A stretch of DNA of 64,000 nt from Isoetes taiwanensis (GCA_021234155.1 JAJEKV010000189.1:355706-419705), one strand, 5' to 3'. Shown: positions 1-13,160, counted from the first letter of the stretch. The notes: generated from the sequence alone by a model not told the origin. Program-made: numbers and translations.

Positions 1-2186
1 CTATCTAAACCCTTCCAATTGGGAACCTCGGTAACAAGGTATGGTGTCGGTGCCTTTGTGCTACATTCTCGGAAGAGTTGCATTAGTTCGAATAGTTAGA
101 GCATCCCACCTGCGCATTAACGTTGAATAGTTACGAATAGTACATCAATGTCATCATGAGTGTGGCCCACCATCATGAAGCTGTTCAGATTTGATCAAAA
201 GTACCCAAACCACACAAGATAGGATAGATAAGAGAAGAGATATATATTCTTGTCTCGCCGGCGAATTGTCTAGCTGCAAGTAGAGCCGCCTAGGTAACAT
301 CTTAAGGTGCCCTGGTTGCTTAGAAGGTGCTACAAAGTCTTGCCCAGTGCAATTGCTTTTTTTGGTCCTCAACCCGCACTATCGAGGAGTGCGCTGACCC
401 ACATGCCCTCAGCCGACCTTCTTCTCAAATGGCCCCAATTATCTTCGAAGTATCCTCCAAGTGTTTTGATAGCATGATTCAAGGAACCAACATGAAAGTT
501 TGAATCATCCTTCCAAAGGTCGAGTGAGAAATGTCCCAAGGCACTGTGTTGGCCATGCATCGCACCACCACACACTAACTTTCAAGCCGCTTCACCTCTC
601 TATACCGATTTTGCTAATTTCTCTAGTCTTGGAATCATAGTCTTGTTTTGGTCCATCTTATCATGTATGATAGTGAGCTACTGGATCCTGGATCGATGGG
701 ACAGAGCTCTCCATGACCAAGACAAGCTCCTACAAGAGATCCAAGGGGCCATGTGTGTCTTCCTTTCAATCCGCACTTCTCTTCTCTCCCGTGGATCTCT
801 CGCCTTATCCATTTTCTCTTTATTACAATACAGTTATTGCACTTAGAGAAAGCTATCCTCTTTGCTATTGCAACCTCTGCGTGATTTAGCTTCCACCCAT
901 GTGAGAGTGAAGAATGAGAGACGCGTGCTTTACTGTCATCTCCATCACATTAAGGCCCACCTCATGAAGAATGTCTTTTTGGTTAGGACGAGGGGGGAGC
1001 CTCTTCACATTCTCTCTCACCCCTTCAAAGAAGTGATTTTGGTCCAGGGGCATCGTCCTCAAAGATTCTCATCTATCTACATAGACAAAGACTACTTTCC
1101 TCGCTAGAGTGTGAGGCCTCCTGGCTTTTTTCGAGCCCGTGTTACCATGTTCAAGAACTCCTGGACCAGCAAGGAAAAGTCTTCGCCACTTATAGAAAGT
1201 GGACATTGGAATACCATAGGCTATATGACATGCTTTCAAATATACCTTGTTATTTAGCATGAGCATCTTGACCGGCCGCTCTTCTCAACAAAACGCCTAA
1301 CATGTTAAAAACAAATGTGGTCCCCGCTCAAGCACTCAAGTTCCAAAGAAACTCACGACGCACCTAATCCTTCGCTATGGAGAAAGTTTATAAAGATCTT
1401 CGCATGCAACAAAGCGAAGATGTAAAGTCTAAAATGGAAGCTGCGTCGATCTTTCTCACCTTTTTAGTGGTGACAAAAATTAGACACGTGATTGGGTTCA
1501 CCATTCTGCATATCCTCTTGGGTGCCTGCTCGACTTCAATTTGCATGGCATAGGGTTACGCTTCAATGACTATCTCTTACGGTCTTTTATGAGTGTCGAC
1601 ACAACAACATTGTCTACTAACACCAAAGCATTAGACCACCTCACCAAGTTGTGCAACTGTGGCATTTCACCTACGCTTGGCATCTCATTGACGGGTTTTC
1701 GGCATGGGGCATAGCTTCATCAAGGTGGCAGCCGTGAAGTCATCACCTAATCTAGTATCAGCAATAAATTGATTAGGGGTCGGAAAGATGATCACACCTC
1801 CCAAGCCATAAGGCATATCACAGCATTCATGCAAAAGTGTGCAATTCCTCTCAAGAAGTTCTTCCCTTGAAATGCCCTCTTGGCGATGTAGTGAACCAAA
1901 GGAGTCGTTGGGATCCTCTAACAACCAAAGGAGGGAGACGCAATGTTATCTTGAAGCTCAGATTACATCTCTCTCGGGCCACAAAATAAAAACTCCCTCT
2001 CCGACTCGCAAGTATTGAAATCTCGGGTTCCTGGATAAGGCAACGGAATGCTCCCATCAAGAATGACTTCCCTACAAAAAACCCCTGCAAGGGCAAGTTA
2101 TGGTGCTTTTGTGAAGTTGTGTAGACGAGCCTCCCCACCTTGGTCCCATTGAATAAAATAGACCTCAATTCGTCCCATCCTGACAT
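1..2186 (-). pseudogene. Gene D, long copy: DUF7869/DDE-like transposase, 3' end outside window
   Basis: Best view of the transposase half of the array element. Reading leftward from the start near 2,186 there is an N-terminal region (ISREELLERNCTLLHECCDMPYG and similar; 2,186-1,600) that I do not recognise, then an HTH-like segment containing MSTFYKWRRLFLAG (1,266-1,069). The region 575-150 matches my memory of the DUF7869 family of DDE-like plant and animal transposases: HGQ..ALGHFSLDLW then DSN (575-480), LYLQLDNSP (about 300-270) and VGHTHDDID (about 180-150). The frame changes several times and the 900-600 stretch has many stops, so this copy is broken as read, or contains introns or sequencing errors. 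It is transcribed away from the intergenic region at 2,187-4,173. The family assignment is from motif recall, not a search. Confidence 0.68.
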
Positions 2187-4173
2187 AAAAATATAATGGA
2201 ATGTTGTAAGAAATCGCCATGGCGATTTGGTGGAGCACTATCTGCCAATCTAAAGATGGGACAACTCAACGCACCTGGAAATTGCTGCGTTAGATCGCGA
2301 TCGCGATTTGGTTCAGCACTCACGGTCCACAGCGCAGAGGCACGCACTCATGGTCCAAGAAGAGCCGGTACTCCCAAGACAATTTTGCACTATATCATGC
2401 GACCTAACTGCTGTTGCGTGATTTGAAGCTCGATATAACCGAATAGTCCAATCTTCTATACCAAAAATTAGGAGTTTTAAAAAGGTCCCGTTATGATGCA
2501 AGTTCTCTAACAAAGATCAAGCAACGCGGCATTTCCTTTATGCAACAACGTGCATTTTCTTTATGCAGCAAGAAAGTTCATACAAAAGTAACAGACCTAT
2601 CAAAGGCATACAACAGAATGGAATCATTCTAGACAGACCTATTAAAGGCATATAACAATTCATGGAATAGAACAATGCAATGGAAGGTAAGTGACTTATC
2701 AAATTCATGCAACAAATCATCCAGAAGAATACTACTTGTCACAAAAACTAGGCCTAAAGCATCGGTAGAATGGAATTATTCTAGACAGACCTATTAAAGG
2801 CATATAACAATTCATGGAATAGAACAATGCAATCGAAGGTAAGTGACTTATCAAATTCATGCAACAAATGATCCAGAAGAATACTACTGTTCCTAAAACA
2901 ACAAGAATGCAACTAGGGATGGAATAGTTATGCACAGACCCTATAAAGGCATGCAACGATTCGAGAAACAGAATTCGAACAGTAAATTTTAACATGCATT
3001 TCAAATAATCGAGGTAGACAACGGTTCTTGCCTCATTCGCCATCACTATATATCGCCTAGTCATTAGATTATGGTGGCGCCACACCTCCCTTAACGCCTC
3101 TCAGAAATCTCTCGGCTTTGAGCTAGTAATTCCACAGGAACTTGTTTGGAATGAATTGCTCCAAACACGCATGGTATGGGCGGCAAATTTCTTTTCAAAA
3201 TTCAAATCAATGTCCCCATTTAATTCAAATTACAAATTCAAATTACAAGCACTATCCCCGCCGACATCTCCAACTATCTCACGCCCGCCCTTTTTATTTG
3301 TCGCATTATCGTATTACATTTTGTAATGGCATTTATGGCAAATACCATCCCAATTCTTGCCCCGACGGGAATATTTTCCGTGCGCCTTAATGCCGCGAGG
3401 CATTTCACGGGAAATTTATGATGTGCAATTATGACGGGGCTTTTATGGCGACGCATTTATGACAAAAGCATTTATGGCCGATGGCATTTAAGAGGGCACA
3501 TTTATGGCGGGCGCCACCGGCATTAAATTCGCACGTGCAATTATGACGTGCATTTATGATAGGGCATTTATGGCGGCATTTTATAGGATGCGGCGGCCTA
3601 CTTAAGCACATTTCAGCGATTTTTTTTCAATCTGATCTCCTTGCCCTTCCGAATATTCCAGCGCCTTCGAAAAAATTTCAGCGACTTCATGTCTCGATCA
3701 ACCCTCCTTAAAGAAGGTATTTGCCGCGCTATTTTTTAGCACTAGTCAATTCACACCATTAGCATCTTAGATTTTCAATCAAAAGAGCTCGAACAGATCG
3801 CGACACGATCTTTGTCGATCTCTATGTGTATAAGTTTAAGGTCTATAGTTCTCTCGAAATCGCGGGCAAATTCGAGAGTGGTTTATCAATAACGTATAGT
3901 CTATAGTTATCTCAAGGATCACGGCTGCGATCCTTGAGAACCTAACACAGGGACATTCTTGTTTGCATTGCTTCCAAGGATCGCAGTCGTGTTCCTTGAA
4001 AGGACTTTTGTTTTAACATGTTTGCTTACATATATCTTTATACGTTTGAGGTTTTCAAGTGCCCTCACCAATCGCGGCCGCGATTTCTTTGAGGGGTTGA
4101 TTTATAAGTAGTAGCATATAGTTATCTAAGGATCGCGATCCAAGCGTTCCTTGGAGGCTCTTTTTATATTAAG
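2187..4173. repeat. Intergenic control region of array element, copy 1
   Basis: Lies between divergent gene D (leftward) and gene A (rightward). From left to right: AT-rich subrepeats (2,580-2,960), a short TTCAAA array (3,221-3,250), a minisatellite of GCATTTATGAC-like monomers (3,370-3,590) and six GC-rich hairpins (3,787-4,154) next to the gene A start. The same order recurs in all eight copies in the window. Confidence 0.8.
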
Positions 4174-4703
4174 ATGTTTGTTAACTTAAAATTAGCTAAA
4201 CGTAAAAGCCATGGCGATGTCCTTAACCTTTTAATCATCTTCATGCGACTTGACCTCTTTGAGGGCCAAATGTTGAACCCATGCGCATAGTACTCGACAA
4301 AAGTCGGAAGTGGTGCATGGAAATTGCATAAACAATACCATATCAAAGGGGATCGCAGGAAAGACCTCTTCTTCTTGGGGACGGGGAAAGGGCCGATGAC
4401 TTTGAAACGGTTGGGCATCATGTGGGATGGCACGAAGAATAACGTGGTAAGATGCTATTATGTGTAGCGAGGACACGCAAAGAGTTGGCGTTTTAGGAAT
4501 ACATCCCCGCAATGGCGAATCTCACGACCCTTCCATCATGGTCTTAAAGCAAAACAAATGTTTGGCTAGTGGCAAGGGTGTACCAACCAGTGCAAAAGGG
4601 CTATGGTTGGATTCGCCATCATATGATTCTTTGTCTCTCTCACGGTATCAAGTGCAACGAAACCTTGTGGGCTTGACAAGTGCGAGAAAGGGATTGTCGA
4701 GAG
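4174..4703 (+). pseudogene. Gene A, truncated 5' fragment
   Basis: Starts with ATG followed by the MFVNLKLAKRKSHGDVLNLL segment shared by all A copies and keeps only the unrecognised N-terminal part. It stops at the common deletion junction (filler 4,702-4,717) and runs tail to tail into a gene D fragment. Frames are interrupted. Confidence 0.65.
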
Positions 4704-4717
4704 TTAATCATGGAATG

Positions 4718-5498
4718 GAAAGTCTAAATGGAAGGCGCCATGATCTTTCTCGGCTTTAGTGGTGGCAGCTACTTGTCACGTGGACTCCGGTTCACCATTC
4801 ATGCATCCTCTTGGGTGCCTTTTTCACTTCAATTTGCATGGCATAGGGTTCTGCTTCAATGACCTGTCTCTCTCACGGTCTTTATGAGTGTCGAAACCTG
4901 ACAACATTGTCTACTAACACTAAAGCATTAGACCACCTCACCAAGTCGTTAACTGCGGGCATTTCAAAGACAAGCTTGGCATCTCATTGACAGCTTTTTT
5001 ACGGCATGGGGCATAGCTTCATCAAGGTGGCAACCAGAAGTCATCACCTAATCTAGTATCGGCCAACTTCTTGATTAGGGTTGGTAAAGATGATCACACC
5101 CAAGCCATAAGACATATCACAGCATTCATGCAAAAGTGTGCAATTCCTCTCGAAGTTCTTCCTAGAAATGCCCCCTTGACGATGTAGTGAACCAAAAAAT
5201 TAGTCGTGGGATCCTCTAACAACAACCAATTGACTTTTTATCTCGTCGAGCAGAGTGGAGACAGCAGTGTTATCTTGAAGCCCAGTTACATCTCTCTCGG
5301 GCCACAAAATAAAACTCCCTCTGGACTCTGCAAGTATTGAAATCTCGGGTTCCAGATAAGGCAACGGAATGCTCCCGTCAAGAATGACTTCCATAGACAC
5401 TACAGCGAAACCCTCGGGCAAGGGCGCTTTGTGAAGTTGTGTAGACGAGGCCTCCCCACCTTGGTCGCATTGAATAAAATAGACCTCAATTCGTCCAT
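4718..5498 (-). pseudogene. Gene D, truncated 5' fragment
   Basis: Begins at the MDELRSILFN start (ATG complement at 5,496-5,498) and includes the segment around 5,421-5,200 (EPEISILAESRGSF, ILWPERDVTGLQDN). It ends at the shared deletion junction, so the HTH and DUF7869 parts are absent. Frameshifts are present. Confidence 0.65.
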
Positions 5499-7535
5499 CC
5501 CGACATAAAAATATAATGGAATGTCTGGGAGAACTACGCCGGTGGCATTTGGTGGAGCACTATCCGCCAATCTAAAGATGGGACAACTCAACGCACCTGG
5601 AATTTGCTGCGTTAGATCGCGACCGCGATCTGGTTCAGCACTCACGGACCACAGTAGAGGCACGTACTCACGGTCGAAAGAAGAGCCGTACTCCAAGAAC
5701 CCGCACTATATCGCGATCACGATCCGGGTTGAGCGCATCGGAAGCTCCCGATATCTTTAATCCGTCTAACCTTACATGCCAAAAATTAGGAGTTTTAAAA
5801 GGTCCCGATATGTCGCAAGTTCTCTAACATCATCAAGCAACGTGCATTTTTCTTTATGCGGCAAGAAAGTTCATACAAAAAGCAACCCTATCAAAGGCAT
5901 ACAACAGGGAATGGAATTATTCTAGATGTACCTATTAAAGGCATATAACAATTCATGGAATAGAACAATGCAATGGAAGGTAAGTGACTTATCAAATTCA
6001 TGCAACAAATCATCTAGAAGAATACCATCACACAAAAACTAGACGAAAGCATCAGTAGAATGTAACTATTCTAGACAGACCTATTAAAGGCATATAACAA
6101 TTCATGGAATAGAACAATGCAATCGAAGGAAATTCATGCAACAAATGATCCAGAACAATACTATTGTTCTTAAAACAACAAGAATGCAAAAGTAGAATGG
6201 AATACTTATGCACAGACCCTATAAAGGCATGCAACGATTTGAGAAACGAAATTGAGCAAGAAATTTTTAACATGCATTTCAAGTCCCGAGGTAGACAATT
6301 TCTTGCCTCAGATTCACCACTTATATGTCGTCTAGCTGCTAGATTATGGTGAGCGCCAGCAGACCGCCTCCCTTGCGCCTCTGTAGAAATCTCCCGAGCG
6401 GCTGAGCTAGTAATTCTCTATAAATTTGTTTGGAATGAATTGCCCAAACACTGTGGCATGGGTGGGCAAATTTCTTTTCAAAATCAAAATCAATGTCCCT
6501 GTCGAATTCAAATTACAAATTCAAATTCAAATTCAAATTCAAATTACAAGCACTATCCCTGTCGATATCTCCCGCGCTTTGGTTTGTCGCAATCATCGTA
6601 CATTTTGTGCAACGGCGTTCCTCGACAAATCGTATCCCGTCTTTTTAACGGGAATTTTCTACATCGGCGGGGAGTATTTTCGCCCGCCTTAATGCGGCGG
6701 GGCATTTCGGACGGAATTTTATGACAAAGCGTTTATGATGTGGCTTTTATGTCTGGGCATTTATGACAGGTGCATTTATGACAGGTGCATTTATGATATG
6801 TACATTTATGACAGGTGCATTTATGACAGGGCATTTAAGAGGGCACATTTATAAGGGCACCACCCGCAGGCATTAAATTCGCCGTGCAATTCCTGACACG
6901 CGTTATGACGCGCATTTATGACAAGGCATTTATGGGCGGGCGCATTTATGACTGGCGGCCATACCGGCCTACATAAGCCCATTTCGCAATTTTTTCATTA
7001 CAGTCTCCTTGCGCAATCGAATAATCCAGCGTCTTCGAAAAAATTCAGCGCCTTCATGTCTCGATCAACCCTCCTTAAAGAAGGTATTTTCCGCGTTTTT
7101 TAAGCACTAGTCAATTCACACCATTAGCATCTTAGATTTTCAATCAAAGAGCTCGGCGACAGATCGGGACCGCTGATGCTATCGATCTCTATGTGTATAA
7201 GTTTAGGTCTATAGTCCTCTCCAAAATCGGGCGTGATTTAAAGAGGCCGGTTTATCAATAACATATAGTCTATAGTTATCTCAAGGATCGCGTGCGCGAT
7301 CCTTGAGAACCTTCTGAGGACATTCTTTTTGCATTGCTTCCAAGGATCGCGCCGCGTTCCTTGAAAAGGACTTTGTTTAACATGTTTGCTTACATATATC
7401 TTTATATGTTTGAGGTTTCAAGTGCCCTCACTAATCGCTTGTAAAGGATTTCTTTGAGGGGTTGATTTATAAGTAGTAGCATATAGTTATCTAAAGGATC
7501 GTGATCGCGTTCCTTGGAGGCTCTTTTGTATTAAG
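5499..7535. repeat. Intergenic control region of array element, copy 2
   Basis: Same architecture as copy 1: 152-bp subrepeats (about 5,900-6,250), a TTCAAA array (6,505-6,550), an unusually regular minisatellite (6,690-6,960; several adjacent GCATTTATGACAGGT monomers) and the six-hairpin cluster (7,150-7,518). Confidence 0.8.
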
Positions 7536-8084
7536 ATGTTTGTTAACTTAAAATTAGCTAAACGTAAAAGCCATGGCGATGTCCTTAACCTTTTAATCAT
7601 CTTCATGCAGCACTTGACCTCTTTCGAGGGCCAAACGTTGAACCCATGCGCATAGTAACTCCCGACAAAAGTCAAAAGTGGTGCATGGAAATTGCCACGA
7701 GCAATACCACATATCAAAGGGGATCGCAGGAAAGACCTACGCCCTCTTCTTGAGACGGGAAAGGGGCGGTGACTTTGAACAAGGGCATCATCGTTGCCAT
7801 GTGGGATGGTGCGAAGAATAACGTGCAAGATGCTATTATATGTAGCGTAGAGGACCGCAGCCGATTGCGGTTTGTGGAGTACATCCCCGCAATGGCGTAA
7901 CTACGACCCTTCCATCATGGTGCGAAGCAAAATGTAAACAAGCCGACTAGTGGCAAGGGTGTGCCAACCAGTGCAAGGGCTATGGTTGGATTACGCCATC
8001 ATATGATTCTTTGTCTCTCTCTGCGGTATCAAGTGCAACAAAACCTTGGCCAGGCTTTTAAGTGCGCGAAAGGGATTGTCGGTA
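7536..8084 (+). pseudogene. Gene A, truncated 5' fragment
   Basis: Same N-terminal fragment as at 4,174, starting at ATG 7,536 and ending at the common junction (filler about 8,085-8,098). No ParB-like or methyltransferase-like part remains. Confidence 0.65.
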
Positions 8085-8098
8085 GCTAATGCGGCATG

Positions 8099-8645
8099 GA
8101 AAGTCTAAATGGAAGCTACCGTGATCTTTATCTCGAGCTTTAGTGGTGACCGGTATGCGTGGACTCGGGTTCACCGATACGTACATCCTCTTGGGTGCCT
8201 TTTCGACTTCAATTTGCATGGCATAGGGTTACGCTATTGACCGTCTCTCTCGGTCTTTATGAGTGTCGACACGGCAACATTGTCTACTAATACTAAAGCG
8301 TTAGACCACCTCACCAAGTCGCGGCAACGTGGCATTTGGCAAGCTTGGCATCTCATTGACGGTTTTTCTGGCATGGGGCATAGCTTCATCAAGGTGGCAA
8401 CCAGGAAGTCATCACCTAATCTAGTATCGGCAACTTCTTGATTAGGGTTGGTAAAGATGATCACACCCAAGCCATAAGGCATATCACAGCATTCATGCAA
8501 AAGTGTGCAATTCCTCTCGAGAAGTTCTTCCTAGAAATGCCCCCTTGGCGATGTAGTGAACCAAAGGAGTCGTGGGATCCTCTAACAACAACCAATTCAA
8601 ATTTTTTATCCGTCCGGCAAAGTGGAGGAGACGGCAGTGTTATCT
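8099..8645 (-). pseudogene. Gene D fragment lacking its 5' end
   Basis: Contains the segments MPYGLGVIIFTNPNQ, MKLCPMPEKPSMRCQ and NALVLVDNVAVSTLIKT (8,500-8,234). Its upstream side does not reach a gene D start: at about 8,645 it joins the middle of a longer gene D copy (8,646-10,037). The left edge is the shared D/A deletion junction. Confidence 0.62.
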
Positions 8646-10037
8646 TGAAGCCCGTGGATCTCTCGTCTTATCCATTTTCTCTTTTATTACAATACAGTTA
8701 TTGCACTTAGAGAAAGATATCCTTTTTGCTATTGCAACCTCTGCGTGATTTAGCTTCCACCCACGTGAGAATGAAGAATGAGAGATGCTTGCACATCATC
8801 TCCATCACATTGGCGTCCACCTCATGAAGAATGTCTTTTTTTTGGACAGAGGAGCCTCTTCACATTCCCTCTCACCCCTATTCCGGTGATTTTCGGTCTG
8901 TGGGTCATCGTCTCAACATTCTCATCTATGTACATAGACAGCACGGCCTTTCCTGCTAGAGTGTGAGGCCTCGGCTTTTTCGAGCCCGTGTTACCATGTT
9001 CAGCAACTCTGTGACCAGCAAGGAAAAGTCTTCGCCACTTATAGAAAGTGGACATTGGAATACAATAGGCTATATGACATGCTTTCAAATATACCTGCTT
9101 GTTATTTAGCATGAGCATCTTGACATGTCCGTTCTCTGAACAAACGTCTAACATGTTAAAAACAAATGTGGTCCTGTCTGAAGCATTCAAGTTCCAAAGA
9201 AACTACGCATGCACCTAATCTCGGCTATGGAGAAGTTTGCGCAGCATCTTCGCATGCAACAAAGCGAAGATGTAAAGTCTAAAATGGAAGCTGCCGTGAT
9301 CTTTCTCTCAGCTTTAGTGGTGACAACAGCTGTACGTAGACTGCGGTTCACCATTCTGTACATCCTCTTGGGTGCCTTTTCGACTTCAATTTGCATGGCA
9401 TAGGGTTCTGCTTCAATGACTGTCTCTCTCATAGTCTTTATGAGTGTCGACACAACAACATTGTCTACTAACACCAAAGCATTAGACCACCTCACCAAGT
9501 TGTGCAACTGTGGCATTTCAGCACAAGCTTGGCATCTCATTGACGGTCTTTCTGGCATGGGACATAGCTTCATCAAGGTGGCAGCCAGGAAGTCATCATC
9601 TAATCTAGTATCAGCAACAGCTTGATTAGGGTCGGTAGAGATGATCACACCCAAGCCATAAGGCATATCACTGCATTCATGCAAAAGTGTGCAATTCCTC
9701 TCAAGAAGTTCTTCCCTTGAAATGCCCTCTTGACGATGTAGTGAACCAAAGGGAGTCGTGGGATCCGCTAACAACCAGGCGGAGTGGAGACGGCAGTGTT
9801 ATCTTGAAGCCCAGTTACATCTCTCTCGGGCCACAAAATAAAACTCCCTCTGGACTCTGCAAGTATTGAAATCTCGGGTTCCGGATAAGACAACGGAATG
9901 CTCCCATCAAGAATGACTTCCACAGACACTATAGCGAAACCCTCGGGCAAGGGCAAGTTATGGTGCTTTGTGAAGTTGTGTAGACGAGCCTCCCCCACCT
10001 TGGTCCCATTGAATAAACTAGACCTCAATTCGTCCAT
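8646..10037 (-). pseudogene. Gene D, second long copy with HTH-like region, truncated before DUF7869 core
   Basis: Starts at MDELRSSLFNGTKVG (10,037). It holds the best-preserved N-terminal stretch in the left array: an uninterrupted 195-codon frame at 9,774-9,187 with EELLERNCTLLHEC, NALVLVDNVVVSTLIKTM and RETVIEAEPYAMQIEVEKAP. A second frame at 9,190-8,822 carries MLMLNNKQVYLKACHIAY, IPMSTFYKWRRLFLAG (HTH-like) and EHGNTGSKK. The catalytic-like DUF7869 part seen at 575-150 is missing because the copy breaks at about 8,646, where sequence also found at 790-830 joins another D fragment. The N-terminal half has no function I can name. Confidence 0.68.
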
Positions 10038-11991
10038 CCTGACATAAAAATATAATGGAATGCTGTAAGAAATCGCTCTGCGTTAGATCGCGACCGCGAT
10101 CTGGTTCAGCACTCACTTCCACCGATGAGAGGCACGCACTCATGGTCCATGAAGAGCCAGTACTCCAAGGCAAATACTATATCGCGACCGCCAATCGTTA
10201 ACGGTTGGAGCGACGGGAAGCTCTCGATATCTTGAAACAGGTCCTAATCTTCTATACCAAAAATTAGGAGTTTTAAAAAGGTCCCGTTATGCTGCAAGTT
10301 CTCTAACAACATCAAGCAACGTGCATTTCCTTTATGCAACAACGTGCATTTTCTTTATGCAGCAAGAAAGTTCATACAAAAGTAACAGACCTATCAAAGG
10401 CATACAACAGAATGGAATCATTCTAGACAGACCTATTAAAGGCATATAACAATTCATGGAATAGAACAATGCAATGGAAGGTAAGTGACTTATCAAATTC
10501 ATGCAACAAATCATCCGGAAGAATACTTCATCATCACAAAAACTAGACAAAAGCATCGATGGGAATGGAATTATTCTGCATGCAGACCTATTAAAGGCAT
10601 ATAACAATTCATGGAATAGAACAATGCAATCAAAGGTAAGTGACTTATCAAATTCATGCAACAAATGATCGAAGAATACTACTGTTCCTAAAACAACAAG
10701 AATGCAACAGTAGGATGGAATAGTTATGCACAGACCCTATAAAGGCATGCAACGATTTGAGAAACAGAATTCGAACAGTAAATTTTAACATGCATTTCAA
10801 ATCCTGAGGTAGACAACGGTTCTTGCCTCAGACTTACCACTTATATATCGCCTAGTTGCTAGATTATGGTGGCGCCAAAGAGCCATTGCCTCTTAGCCGC
10901 CAGAGAAATCTCGAGCGCTGAGCTAGTAATTCCCTCGCGGAACTTGTTTGGAATGAATTGCTCCAAACACCGGGCATGGGCGGGCAAATTTCTTTTCAAA
11001 ATTCAAATCAATGTCCCTGTTGAATTCAAATTACAAATTCAAATTACAAGCACTATCCCTGTCGACATCTCCAACTATCTCACGTCCCGGCCTTTATGTT
11101 TATCGCGATCATCGCACATTTTGTAATACATATTCGGCCCCGACCGATCCCATCCTTATGATTCGGGAATTTACTGTCGACGGGGAATATTTTACCATAC
11201 CTTAATGCTAATACGCCAGGCATTTCGGACGGAAATTTATGACAACAAGGTTTTATGACCAGGCTTTTATGTCGTGGCATTTATGACAGTGCATTTATGA
11301 CGGGGGCATTTAAGAGGCACATTTATGGCGGCGCCACCGTATTAAATTCGCGACGCAAATTATGACGCATTTATGATAGGGCATTTATGGCGGCGCATTT
11401 ATGATCGCTGACGCCGGCCTACTTAAGCCCATTTCGCGAATTTTTCAAGATAGCCTCCCTTGCGCTTCAATATTCCAAAGGTGCCTTGAAAAAAATTCAG
11501 CGACTTGTGTCTCGATCAACCCTCCTTAAAGAAGGTATTTTCCGCGGCCATTTTTAGCACTAGTCAATTCACACCATTAGCATCTTAGATTTTCAATCAA
11601 AAGAGCTCGACAGATCGCGGTCCGCGATCCCAGCCGATCTCTATATGTATAAGTTTAAGGTCTATAGTCCTCTCGAAATCGCCGGGCGCGATTTACGAGC
11701 CGTTTATCAATAACGATAGTCTATAGTTATCTCAAGGATCACGACGGCGATCCTTGAGAACCTAACTTCTGAGGATATTCTTGTTTGCATTGCTTCCAAG
11801 GATCGCGATCGTGTTCCTTGAAAGGACTTTTGTTTTAACATGTTTGCTTACATATATCTTTATCGTTTGAGGTTTCAAGTTCCCTCACTAATCGCTTGCC
11901 GCGATTTCTTTGAGGGGTTGATTTATAAGTAGTAGCATATAGTTATCTAAAAGGATCGTGGTCGCGTTCCTTGGAGGCTCTTTATATTAAG
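10038..11991. repeat. Intergenic control region of array element, copy 3
   Basis: 1.95 kb between gene D (leftward) and gene A (rightward). Subrepeats at 10,320-10,760, TTCAAA repeats at 11,022-11,050, minisatellite at 11,225-11,420, hairpin cluster at 11,603-11,974. Confidence 0.8.
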
Positions 11992-12535
11992 ATGTTTGTT
12001 AACTTAAAATTAGCTAAACGTAAAAGCCATGGCGATGTCCTTAATCTTTTAATCATCTTCATGCGGCACTTGACCTCTTCGAGGGGCCAAATGTTGAACC
12101 CATGCGCATAGTAACTCGACAAAAGTCTAAGTGGTGCATGGAAATTGCACAGCAATACCACATATCAAAGGGATCGCAGGGAAAGACCTCGCCCCTCTTC
12201 TTCGGGACGTGAAAGGGGCCAGGTGACTTTGAACAGTTAAGGGCATCGTTGCCATGTGGGATGGTACGAAGAATAACGTGCAAGATGCTATTATATGTAG
12301 CGTAGAGACACACGGCGAGTTGCGGTTGTGGAGTACATCCCGCACGGCGTAACCACGACCCTTCCATCATGGTCGCAAGCAAACAGAACAAGCCAGCTAG
12401 TGGCAAGGGTGTGCCAACCAGTGCAAAGGGCTATGGTTGGATTCTGCCATCATATGATTCTTTGTCTCTCTCTCGGTATCAAGTGCCTTAGCAACAAACC
12501 TTGTGGGCCAGCAAGTGCGAAGGGATTATCGCGAG
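11992..12535 (+). pseudogene. Gene A, truncated 5' fragment
   Basis: N-terminal fragment of gene A beginning at ATG 11,992 and ending at the common deletion junction (filler about 12,536-12,550). Frames are broken. Confidence 0.63.
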
Positions 12536-12550
12536 TTAATGCGAGGAATG

Positions 12551-12808
12551 GAAAGTCTAAATGGAAAGCTCGCCGTGATCTTTCTCTCAGCTTTCGTGGT
12601 GACAGCAGCTGTACGTGGACTCCGGTTCACCATTCTGTACATCCTCTTGGGTGCCTTTTCGACTTCAATTTGCATGGCATAGGGTTCTGCTTCAATGACT
12701 GTCTCTCTCACAGTCTTTATGAGTGTCGACACAGCAACATTGTCTACTAACACTAAAGCATTAGACCACCTCACCAAGTCGTTACAACTGCGGCATTTCA
12801 AAGACAAG
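12551..12808 (-). pseudogene. Gene D fragment cut by the array border
   Basis: Keeps the segment NALVLVDNVAVSTLIKTVRE through KAPKRMYRMVNRSPRTAAVT (12,807-12,570). Array similarity stops abruptly at about 12,808, the left border of the central spacer. Confidence 0.62.
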
Positions 12809-13160
12809 CTTGGGCCGGTGTTTTCACCGGATTTTTGCTTTGTGTTTTTAGCGGATCTTGAAGCCTGTCATTTGCCACGGATTTTTGAAGCCCTGCTATG
12901 TTTTTGAAGCATCTGAAGCTTCGCCAGATCTGCGGAGGAAAAAACGTCCCCAACTTCTATATTGTAGGGGAATGGAGGTTGGGGCCTCCATTCCGGTTTC
13001 CAGGTGACCCGCTCCCGGCTAACGTCGGTCGCGGGACCCCACTGAAACCCCGGAATGGAGGCCCCAACCTCCATTCCCCTATACATTGCCTTCGCAAAAA
13101 ACCACACCCGATCTAGGGCGTGATCTGGACCGTCTGGCATGTTAGATCAAATTTGGGCCC
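12809..13160. repeat. Border sequence with nested inverted repeat
   Basis: Immediately inside the array border. A 32-nt perfect inverted repeat lies at 12,965-12,996 and 13,050-13,081 with a 53-nt spacer, and each arm is itself a hairpin (GGAATGGAGG and CCTCCATTCC around a 6-nt loop). A small CCGGTG/CACCGG hairpin sits at 12,816-12,831. No protein is recognised. It could be a small foldback element. Confidence 0.6.

Noticed and set aside
12868-13140. 90-codon minus-strand frame over the nested inverted repeat
   Set aside because: It reads through both arms of a perfect inverted repeat, with no homologue I recognise. Likely accidental in GC-rich sequence.
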